Source: Thermohalobaculum sp050330995
GTDB lineage: Bacteria; Pseudomonadota; Alphaproteobacteria; Rhodobacterales; Rhodobacteraceae
Direction of reading: 5' to 3'
Length of the DNA stretch: 11,512 bases
NCBI GenBank assembly: GCA_050330995.1
Contig: JBHJHI010000005.1
Coordinates: 1-11,512 of the forward strand
Part shown: in pieces, positions 6,142-11,512 of the stretch
Layout: each line of letters starts with the position of its first letter
How positions within the stretch are numbered: position 1 is the stretch's first letter
Program-made: the position numbers and the translations under genes
The notes under the pieces: generated by a model
What the model was told of the DNA's origin: nothing
The model's input: the letters and a program-made list of their open reading frames with translations, nothing else
The model's database searches: none

Positions 6142-6445
6142 CCCATGACCGCGCTCCGGCGGTGCGCGCCGGGCAGGCGAAAGCGCGGGCGACGCTCCGG
6201 CCGCGCCCCGTCGGCCTGCGGCCTAGCGCCAAGCGGAGGCGGCGTCAAACGGGGGGCCAGCGGGGCTCCCGTCGCCGGGAGCGATCGGGGTGCCCGGAGA
6301 CCGGAGCCGCCCGGGCCGTCGGCCGGGCGCGGGCGGCCCGCGAGACAGGACCGGGGCCTTCTCCGCCGACGGCGCCGTCCCGGGGCGCCATCGGCCGCGT
6401 CGCGCCGAGCGGCCGGCTCGGCGCGCCGTGCACCATTCGCCGCGC
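6142..6445. other. Non-coding gap between the DsbA-type gene and accB
   Basis: This 304-bp stretch lies between the end of the DsbA-type gene and the start of accB, both on the minus strand. No open frame in it has family-like content. It holds the hairpin at 6401-6425 next to the DsbA-type stop and should contain the accB promoter, but no -35/-10 pair is recognisable. In many relatives aroQ (type II 3-dehydroquinate dehydratase) sits directly upstream of accB; it is absent here, and I see no remnant of it. Confidence 0.6.
6401..6425 (-). terminator. Perfect 10-bp GC hairpin after the DsbA-type gene
   Basis: CGCGCCGAGC (6401-6410) and GCTCGGCGCG (6416-6425) are exact reverse complements around a 5-nt loop, 20 nt past the TGA of the DsbA-type gene. 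The stem is strong and its position is right for an intrinsic terminator, but no T-tract follows, as for other hairpins in this GC-rich window. Confidence 0.55.
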
Positions 6446-7216
6446 TCACCCTTCCGCGCGGGCCGCCTCGATCTCCTCGATCAGGCGGGCGGCCGAGACG
6501 GCGCCGCGCAGGATGCGGTCCTCGACGATGAAGGTGGGCGTGCCGCGCACGCCGAGCACCTCGCCCAGGCGATAGGTCTTCTCCAGCTCCGCCCCGATCT
6601 CGTCGGAGGCGGCGAGCAGGCGCAGCTCGTCGGCGTCGTAGCCGACGCTCTCGGCGATCTCGTAGGCCGTCGCCTCGTCCAGATCGCCCTGGTGCGCCAT
6701 CAGCGCGTCGTTCAGCGCGGGATAAAGATCGGGCGCGCTGCGGTAGGCGGCCATCGCCTTGCGCCCGGCCGCGACCGAGGCGTCCCCCAGGATCGGATAC
6801 TCGCGAACGATCAGCCGGGTGTCGCCGTCGCGCTCTAGCGCCTCCTTCACCGACCCGTGGGCGCGCTTGCAGAAGCCGCAGCGGTAGTCGGTGAACTCGA
6901 CCACCGTGACGTCGCCGTCGGTGTCGCCGCCGGCCCAGGCGTAGGAGGTGTCGTGCAGCGCCGCGCGGTACTGGCGCGCGCGCGAGCGCTCGACCGCGGC
7001 CTGCGCCGCCTCCTCGCGCTCGCGCAGCACCTCGATCGCCTCGGCGATCACGCCCGGGTTGTCGAGCAGATAGGCTCGCACCGCCTCGCCGAAGGCGGCG
7101 CGCTCGGCCTCGCTCATCGTCTCGATGTCGAAGCCCTGCGCCGAGGCCGGCGGCGGGGCGAGGGGGGCGAGCGCGAGGAACGCGAGGCTCGCCGCGGCGA
7201 GAAGGCGAAGGGTCAT
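6446..7216 (-). CDS. DsbA/Com1-family thiol:disulfide oxidoreductase
   Basis: This is a 256-residue periplasmic thioredoxin-fold protein. A Sec signal covers residues 1-26 (MTLRLLAAASLAFLALAPLA ... ASA, cleaved before QGFD). A helical N-terminal extension (about 30-85) with YLLDNPGVIAEAIEVLRERE is typical of the Com1/ScsC-like branch of the DsbA family, in which some members oligomerise and act as isomerases. The thioredoxin domain starts at about residue 100 with VTVVEFTDYRCGFCKRAH; the active-site pair is C113-GF-C116. The cis-proline loop is in GVRGTPTFIVEDRILRG. The ATG at 7216 is chosen because AAGGAG (7224-7229) lies 7 nt upstream and the signal peptide begins there, although the frame extends 13 codons further. 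Whether it acts as an oxidase or an isomerase cannot be decided from sequence. Confidence 0.94.
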   Translation of the reverse strand: MTLRLLAAASLAFLALAPLAPPPASAQGFDIETMSEAERAAFGEAVRAYLLDNPGVIAEAIEVLREREEAAQAAVERSRARQYRAALHDTSYAWAGGDTDGDVTVVEFTDYRCGFCKRAHGSVKEALERDGDTRLIVREYPILGDASVAAGRKAMAAYRSAPDLYPALNDALMAHQGDLDEATAYEIAESVGYDADELRLLAASDEIGAELEKTYRLGEVLGVRGTPTFIVEDRILRGAVSAARLIEEIEAARAEG

Positions 7217-7559
7217 CGGTCTGCTCCTTGCAACCGCTGTCGAGGGGAGGGCCATCGAAGCCCCGGCGAAGGCGTCGCGGCCCGGGCCTCATGAGCCACG
7301 CCTACCCGCGCGCACGAGGCGACGCGCCGCCGCAGCGCGCTCACGCCCCTTTCGTCCGGGCGCGGGAAAGACGGCCGGGAGCCGGGGTCATGCGCGATCC
7401 TCCCCGCGTCGTCGCGATCGGGCAGCGCGGCTCGGCCGCCCGGCCAGAACGCCTCCCGCCCGTCCGCGCGTCAAGCATCGCCGCGCCCGACCGGCGGTCG
7501 CGGCGGCAGAGGCAGGTCCGCCGCCGCGAGGCTCGCCCAGGGCACGCGCGGGCGGCACG
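7217..7559. other. Non-coding gap between the M48 protease gene and the DsbA-type gene
   Basis: These 343 bp separate two minus-strand genes. Apart from the strong hairpin at 7498-7529 and the AAGGAG ribosome binding site of the DsbA-type gene (7224-7229), I see no gene, RNA or repeat. A promoter for the DsbA-type gene should lie here but cannot be recognised in the GC-rich background. Confidence 0.55.
7498..7529 (-). terminator. Perfect 10-bp GC hairpin after the M48 protease gene
   Basis: TCGCGGCGGC (7498-7507) and GCCGCCGCGA (7520-7529) are exact reverse complements around a 12-nt loop (AGAGGCAGGTCC). The stem begins 30 nt past the TGA of the M48 gene, so it is a plausible T-less terminator separating that gene from the DsbA-type gene. 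Confidence 0.5.
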
Positions 7560-8891
7560 TCACCCGTCGGCCATCGCCAGGATGTCCTCGGCGCGCAGCC
7601 ACCCCGGCGAGCCGCGCGGCAGCATCCGCACCGCCCGCGTGGCGTGCAAGAGCGCGTCCTCGCGCGCGCCGACGAGGGCGAAGCGCTCGGCCGTCACCAG
7701 CGCGGCCATCCCGTCCTCGCCCGCGCGCGCATGGGCGACCGCGAGCGAGCGCAGCATCGAGGCGTCGCCCGGATCGCTCTGGCGCGCCTCCTCCAGCACC
7801 GCCAGCGCCTCGGCCGAGGCCGCGGGCGTGTCGAGCGCCAGCAGCACCTCGCCGAGCCCGCCGAGCAACAGCGGCTCGCCCGGCGCCAGCGCCACCGCGC
7901 GGCGCCAGGAGGGCAGGGCAGCCTCGGCGCGGCCGATCTCGTAGAGGATCTGGCCCTTCAGCTCATGGTAGAACGGGTCGGCCGGGCGCATCGCGATCAG
8001 GCGGTCGATCGTCTCCAGCGCCGCCTCGGGATCGGGCAGGCGGTGCAGCGCGACGGCGCGGGCGTAGAGTTCGGCTTCAGAACCGGGCTCGCCGAAGCCC
8101 TGCTCGAGCACCCGGCGGGGATTGTCGAGAAAGCCGACGAGCTTGGCGCGCATCCGCTCGTGCCAGTAGACGTCCTCCGGGTCCTGCGGCCAGTCGCGGG
8201 TCCGCGCCTCGGCGACGGCGCGCTCGATCAGCTGGAAGCGCTGCGTCGAGAGCGGGTGGGTCCGGGTGTAGGGATCGAGGCTGCCGAAGTTCAGCACCTC
8301 CTGGCCGCGGAAGCGCGCGATCACCTCCAGAAGCCCCTCGGGGTTCACCCCGGCGCGGCGCATGGTCGAGATCGCCGACTGGTCGGCCGAGGCTTCCTCC
8401 GCGCGCGAGTAGCGCAGGAGCGAGCGCTCGGCGAGGCCCTGCGTGCCGAGCCCGAGGCCGATCCCCGCCGGCCCCGCGCCCGCCGCGGAGGCCGCGACGC
8501 CGAGCAGGAGGCCGAGAAGCGCCGGGCCGCGCAGACGGCTCACCGCCTGCTGGCGGCGCGCGAGATGGCCGCCGGCGATATGGCCGACCTCGTGGGCGAT
8601 CACGCCCTGCAGCTCGCCCGGCGTCTCCAGCTCGGCGAGCAGGCCGCTGTTCAGGAACATGTTCCGCCCGCCCGCCACGAAGGCGTTCAGCGCGTCGTCG
8701 TTGACGATGTAGACCTCGACGCTGTCGGGCGCGACGCCGGCCGCGCGCATCAGCGGATCGCCGAGGCGGGCGATGGTGCGCTCGATCTCGGCGTCGCGGA
8801 TCAGCCCGAGCGCCATGGCCGGGCTCGCGGCGAGCGCGATCCCGGCGGCGAGCATCAGCCCGAGCGGTATCGAGGGACGGCGTCGCGACAT
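7560..8891 (-). CDS. M48-family zinc metalloprotease with TPR-like C-terminus (BepA-like)
   Basis: This is a 443-residue exported metalloprotease. A signal peptide spans residues 1-28 (MSRRRPSIPL ... AASPAMA). The M48 domain shows NAFVAGGRNMFLNSGLLAEL, then the zinc motif HEVGH (H100, E101, H104) in VIAHEVGHIAGGHLARRQQ. A hydrophobic Gly/Ala segment follows (about 123-148), then YSRAEEASADQSA, where E166 is the expected third zinc ligand, and THPLSTQRF (the conserved HP). From about residue 275 come Ala/Leu-rich helical repeats of TPR type, the layout of BepA (YfgC), a periplasmic chaperone-protease for outer-membrane protein and LptD quality control. The ATG at 8891 has GAGAGG 6 nt upstream. 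The BepA-like role is inferred from architecture. Confidence 0.95.
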   Translation of the reverse strand: MSRRRPSIPLGLMLAAGIALAASPAMALGLIRDAEIERTIARLGDPLMRAAGVAPDSVEVYIVNDDALNAFVAGGRNMFLNSGLLAELETPGELQGVIAHEVGHIAGGHLARRQQAVSRLRGPALLGLLLGVAASAAGAGPAGIGLGLGTQGLAERSLLRYSRAEEASADQSAISTMRRAGVNPEGLLEVIARFRGQEVLNFGSLDPYTRTHPLSTQRFQLIERAVAEARTRDWPQDPEDVYWHERMRAKLVGFLDNPRRVLEQGFGEPGSEAELYARAVALHRLPDPEAALETIDRLIAMRPADPFYHELKGQILYEIGRAEAALPSWRRAVALAPGEPLLLGGLGEVLLALDTPAASAEALAVLEEARQSDPGDASMLRSLAVAHARAGEDGMAALVTAERFALVGAREDALLHATRAVRMLPRGSPGWLRAEDILAMADG

Positions 8892-9096
8892 GGGCGGCCT
8901 CTCGGATGGCGACGGCGCGGTCGCCGCTTGCGCCCGCGCCCCGGCTTCCTCACGTCTATCGGGCCCGCGCCCGTCGCTGTCCAGAGACGAGCGGGACGCG
9001 GCGCGGGTCGGTCCGGGCGTCGCGCCGTCACGGACCCCGGGTCATGGGCGGTCGACCGGGCGCGGGAGAGATCGCCGATCGGCGAGAGGGGGCGAG
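8892..9096. promoter_or_regulatory. Divergent intergenic region between M48 protease and aminotransferase genes
   Basis: This 205-bp region must hold the promoters of both divergent genes. The only clear structure is a perfect 14-bp palindrome, TCGCCGATCGGCGA, at 9072-9085, whose right end touches the aminotransferase ribosome binding site (GAGAGGG, 9084-9090). It could be an operator, but a chance palindrome in GC-rich DNA is also possible. Confidence 0.4.
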
Positions 9097-10281
9097 ATGA
9101 AGGACACGGACGGCGGCGCCCTGCGCCTGTCGCGGCGCGCCATGGTGGCGCCGTTCAGGGCGATGGACGTGCTGGCCGAGGCCGGCCGGCTGGAGGCCGC
9201 CGGCCGCGACGTGGTGCACATGGAGGTCGGCGAGCCGGCCTACGGCGCGCCGCGGGCCGCGCGCGCGGCCCTCGCGCGGGCGATGGGGACGGCGCCGCTC
9301 GGCTACACGAGCGGCCTCGGCACCGAGGCGCTGCGCGCGGCCATCGCCGGGCTCTACCGCGCGCGCCACGGGCTCGATCTCGATCCCGGCCGGGTGGTGG
9401 TCACGGCGGGCTCCTCGGCCGGCTTCGTGCTGTCGTTCCTCGGGCTGTTCGAGCCGGGCGCGCGCGTGGCGCTCGCCGATCCGGGCTATCCGGCCTATCG
9501 CAACGCGCTGGCGGCGCTCGGCCTCGAGGTCGTGCGGGTCGAGGCCGGTCCCGAGACGCGGTTCCAGCCCACGCCCGCGCTCCTGGCCTCGGCGCGCGCG
9601 GGCGGCGCGCTCGACGGACTGATCGTCGCCACGCCCTCGAACCCGACCGGCACGGTGCTCTCGCGCGACGTGCTCGCCGCGCTGATCGAGGACTGCGCGG
9701 CGCACGCCACGGCGCCGATCGTCGACGAGATCTACCACGGCCTGACCTACGACGCCCCGGCCGAGACGGCGCTCGCGCTCACCGACGAGGTCGTGGTCGT
9801 CAACAGCCTCTCGAAGTACTGGGCGATGACCGGCTGGCGGGTCGGCTGGCTGGTGGTGCCCGAGCGGCTGGTGCGCCCCTTCCAGACGCTCGCGCAGAAC
9901 CTGTTCATCTGCGCGCCGCACGCGGCGCAGGTCGCCGCCCTCGGCGCGCTGTCGCCCGAGGGTATGGCCGAGGCGGAGGCGCACCTCGCCGACTACCGCG
10001 CCAACCGCGACGCGCTGGTCGGCGCGCTCTGCCGCCTCGGCTGGCGGGACATCGCCCCGGCCGACGGCGCGTTCTACGCCTACGCCACGTTGCCGGAGGG
10101 CGCGGAGGACAGCCCCGATTTCTGTCGCCGCCTGCTCGCCGAGGCGGGCGTGGCCGCGACGCCGGGCCTCGACTTCGATCCCGTACGCGGCCACCGCACC
10201 GTGCGCTTCAGCTACGCGCAGTCGCCCGAGCGCATCGCCGAGGGGATCGGGCGGCTGGAGCGGTTCACGGGGCGGGGATGA
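9097..10281 (+). CDS. PLP-dependent class I/II aminotransferase (AspC/AlaA-type)
   Basis: This is a 394-residue cytoplasmic fold-type I aminotransferase transferring amino groups between an amino acid and a 2-oxo acid. Visible motifs are HMEVGEPAYGAP (41-52), LGYTSGLGTEALRAAIAGLY (68-87), the PLP-phosphate-binding AGSSAGF (104-110), ADPGYPAYR (127-135), ATPSNPTGT with N182 (178-186), PIVDEIYHGLTYD with D210 and Y213, and NSLSKYWAMTGWRVGWLV with the Schiff-base lysine K240. HRTVRFSYA carries R370, the expected carboxylate-binding arginine. The substrate (aspartate, alanine, aromatic or other) is not evident. The ATG at 9097 is chosen because GAGAGGG (9084-9090) precedes it and homology starts just after; the frame extends far upstream without family-like content. 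The gene is divergent from the M48 gene and convergent with the RNase E-like gene. Confidence 0.94.
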   Translation: MKDTDGGALRLSRRAMVAPFRAMDVLAEAGRLEAAGRDVVHMEVGEPAYGAPRAARAALARAMGTAPLGYTSGLGTEALRAAIAGLYRARHGLDLDPGRVVVTAGSSAGFVLSFLGLFEPGARVALADPGYPAYRNALAALGLEVVRVEAGPETRFQPTPALLASARAGGALDGLIVATPSNPTGTVLSRDVLAALIEDCAAHATAPIVDEIYHGLTYDAPAETALALTDEVVVVNSLSKYWAMTGWRVGWLVVPERLVRPFQTLAQNLFICAPHAAQVAALGALSPEGMAEAEAHLADYRANRDALVGALCRLGWRDIAPADGAFYAYATLPEGAEDSPDFCRRLLAEAGVAATPGLDFDPVRGHRTVRFSYAQSPERIAEGIGRLERFTGRG

Positions 10282-10313
10282 GGGCGCGAGGAGAGATCGA
10301 TTGACGATGCGCC

Positions 10314-10344
10314 TCCGCCGCCCGGGCCGGCCCGATGCGGCGGA
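10314..10344. terminator. Hairpin between convergent aminotransferase and RNase E-like genes
   Basis: TCCGCCGC (10314-10321) and GCGGCGGA (10337-10344) are exact reverse complements. The 15-nt loop contains GGGCCGGCCC, which can itself fold. The hairpin sits in the 73-bp gap between two convergent stop codons, where a bidirectional terminator is expected. There is no T-tract on either strand. Confidence 0.45.
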
Positions 10345-10354
10345 AGCGAGGCCG

Positions 10355-11083
10355 TCATCGCCTGAGCGACCACCACCCGCGCCGCTTCGGCCGCTCGCGG
10401 TGAGGCTCGGTGCCCAGAGCCTCCTCGGCGGAGCGCTCGGTCTCGTCGCTCGCGCGGTCCGCGGCCGTCTCCGCCTCGGACGGGGCCTCCGGCGTCGGCG
10501 CCTCGGCGAGCGGTTCGGCCTCCGGCACCGCGCCCGCCTCCGGCGTGCCCGCCGGCGCGTCGACCGGATCGGGCACGGCCTCGGGCGCGGGCGGCGCCGA
10601 GGGATCGGCCTCCGGCTCCGGCAACCCGGGCGCCTCGTCGGCGAGCGGCACCGCCACGGGGGCGGCCTCCGCCGCGTCGACCGGTCGGTCCTCCGGCAGC
10701 GGCGTCTCCTCGACCGTCTCGATCGGCACCTCGGCACGCATCTCGTCAGGCAGCGACTGCTCGGCCGGGTTCGGGTCGGCCTCGTCGCTCAGGACCGGCG
10801 CGCCGGTCTCGGGCTCGCCCGTCTCCGGCGCCTCCGCGGCGGCGTCGATCGGGTCGCCGTCGGCGTCGAGCGGCAGGGGCTCGGCGTCCGCGGCCGGTCC
10901 GGCCTCCGCGCCCGGCTCGGGCTCCGCGTCGCGGGGCAGGACGGCCTCGGGCAGACCGGTGTCGGCCGGACCGGCGCCGACCGGCTCCGTCTCGGGCACG
11001 GCCGGGTCGGGGGCGGCCGCGTCGAAGACCGCCGGGTCCGCCGCGTCCTCGCCGGGCGCCGCCGTCGCGGTCCAGCCGTCGCC
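10355..11083 (-). CDS. rne: Probable ribonuclease E, C-terminal tail (partial)
   Basis: This is an open minus-strand frame rich in Pro, Glu, Ala and Asp (EPEPGAEAGPAADAEPLPLD and similar), ending PKRRGWWSLRR. It is low-complexity and probably disordered. The acidic scaffold plus the short basic-aromatic GWW end resembles the C-termini of alphaproteobacterial RNase E, the endonuclease that organises the RNA degradosome. An Arg-rich block in the same frame directly upstream, beyond a TAG at 11084-11086, supports this. The catalytic domain and S1 domain are not in the window. A GTG at 10999 could start a stand-alone 214-residue protein, but no ribosome binding site was recognised and the frame runs open from the TAG, so I prefer a continuation of a longer gene broken by an apparent stop. 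The gene identity is an inference from composition and neighbourhood. Confidence 0.5.
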   Translation of the reverse strand, partial: GDGWTATAAPGEDAADPAVFDAAAPDPAVPETEPVGAGPADTGLPEAVLPRDAEPEPGAEAGPAADAEPLPLDADGDPIDAAAEAPETGEPETGAPVLSDEADPNPAEQSLPDEMRAEVPIETVEETPLPEDRPVDAAEAAPVAVPLADEAPGLPEPEADPSAPPAPEAVPDPVDAPAGTPEAGAVPEAEPLAEAPTPEAPSEAETAADRASDETERSAEEALGTEPHRERPKRRGWWSLRR

Positions 11084-11280
11084 CTAGCCGCCACGGCGCT
11101 TGCCGCGCCCGCGCCGGCGTCCGCGCCGGCCCTGGCCGCGGCTCTCCTCCGCCTCGTCCTCGCCGGCCGTCTCCTGCTCGTCCTCCGCGGCCTCGTCGGC
11201 CCCCGAGGTGGTCGCGCTGCCCGAACCCGGCAGCTCCGCGCCCTCGCCGTCGCGCCGGCGCCGGCCCCCCCGCATACCGC
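11084..11280 (-). pseudogene. Upstream in-frame Arg-rich/acidic segment of the probable RNase E, ended by TAG
   Basis: In the same frame as the tail, this stretch encodes RGGRRRRDGEGAELPGSGS, an acidic patch (ADEAAEDEQETAGEDEAEES) and a basic patch (RGQGRRGRRRGRGKRRGG), then TAG at 11084-11086. Alternating acidic and Arg-rich blocks are typical of the RNA-binding and scaffold part of alphaproteobacterial RNase E. A CAG codon at the TAG would join it seamlessly to the tail at 10355-11083. I stop the call near 11280 because the sequence beyond loses coding character and lies in the palindrome centre. Whether the stop is real or a base-calling error is unknown; the palindrome next door favours an error. 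Confidence 0.45.
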
Positions 11281-11512
11281 GCCGGCCCGAAATTACCCAG
11301 CCGAAGCCCGAGAGACCCCAAGCCGCCCGGGGGGGCCCCAACCGCGGAAAAGCCCCGGCGGGCGAGGACCCCGCGCGGCCCCCGGCCCCGCCGCGACGGC
11401 GTGGCCGCGGTGCGGCCGGTGGCGGGCCGCGCGCCCACCTCGCGGGCCGACGAGGCCGCGGAGGACGAGCCGGAGACGGCCGGCGAGGACGAGGCGGAGG
11501 AGAGCCGCGGCC
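11134..11512. repeat. Long imperfect palindrome reaching the right window edge
   Basis: The last bases of the window, read in reverse complement, repeat 11134 onwards without gaps: 11134-11223 versus 11423-11512 with only about four mismatches. A weaker ungapped match (about 80%) continues to roughly 11260/11386 before dissolving in the centre (about 11274-11372). The left arm lies inside the RNase E-like reading frame. A match without indels that ends exactly at the edge is what a fold-back (inverted chimeric read) at a contig end would give. A true inverted repeat is less likely. Confidence 0.85.

Noticed and set aside
6245..6436. 63-residue minus-strand frame between the DsbA-type gene and accB
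   Set aside because: It has an Arg/Pro/Ala composition like other shadow frames, no ribosome binding site was recognised, and it contains the terminator-like hairpin.
121..11086. Amber (TAG) recoding to glutamine, suggested by in-frame TAG codons near both edges
   Set aside because: aat and the DUF2155 gene both end with TAG exactly at family-typical C-termini, and the other genes use TGA/TAA normally. The two suspicious TAGs lie near window edges with poor-looking sequence, so base errors are simpler.
10746..11438. 230-residue minus-strand frame running through the right-edge palindrome
   Set aside because: Its N-terminal half comes from the palindrome centre and mirrored arm, and its C-terminal part is out of frame with the RNase E-like tail, giving only Arg/Gly-rich noise.
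11134..11512. Hairpin telomere of a linear replicon
   Set aside because: The left arm is inside a conserved housekeeping coding frame and the centre is noisy, so a fold-back assembly artefact explains it better.

Overview
The window is about 11.5 kb of very GC-rich DNA (C/G at almost every third codon position) from an alphaproteobacterium. The gene content and order (NDUFA12, MlaD-type protein, DUF2155 protein, aat, accC, accB, DsbA-type thioredoxin, M48 protease, aminotransferase, RNase E-like tail) is the housekeeping neighbourhood I associate with Rhodobacterales and related high-GC Alphaproteobacteria. That taxonomic call rests on remembered synteny and protein motifs, not on a search. 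No phage, insertion sequence, CRISPR array, tRNA or rRNA was seen.

Layout. Bases 121-1821 (minus strand) hold a short DUF4398-like lipoprotein gene, apparently cut by an amber codon near the left edge, and a FadL/OmpP1-type outer-membrane channel. A divergent intergenic region of about 300 bp carries two perfect dyads. Bases 2118-3611 (plus strand) form a tight three-gene operon: NDUFA12 (complex I accessory subunit homologue), an MlaD-type lipid-transport protein with a TTG start, and a DUF2155 secreted protein. This operon runs head-on into the minus-strand aat gene with a 64-nt coding overlap. On the minus strand follow aat, then accC and accB (overlapping ATGA junction), a DsbA/Com1-type disulfide protein and an M48 metalloprotease with a TPR-like tail. 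A divergent plus-strand class I/II aminotransferase converges on the acidic, low-complexity C-terminal tail of what is probably ribonuclease E.

How the genes relate. accB and accC supply the biotin-carrier and biotin-carboxylase subunits of acetyl-CoA carboxylase (fatty-acid synthesis). aat tags proteins for ClpAP by the N-end rule. The FadL channel, MlaD protein, DUF2155 protein, DsbA protein and M48 protease are all envelope factors. NDUFA12 belongs to respiration. The strand switches suggest four or five transcription units, several ended by GC-rich hairpins without T-tracts.

Quality and novelty. I see no undescribed defence or mobile system. The most notable points are the antisense overlap of the conserved DUF2155 and aat C-termini, a long imperfect palindrome ending exactly at the right edge (best explained as a fold-back assembly artefact), in-frame amber codons near both edges where a CAG could stand, and a non-canonical residue pair in the biotinyl domain of AccB. 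The outermost roughly 120 bp on the left and 230 bp on the right should be treated as unreliable sequence.
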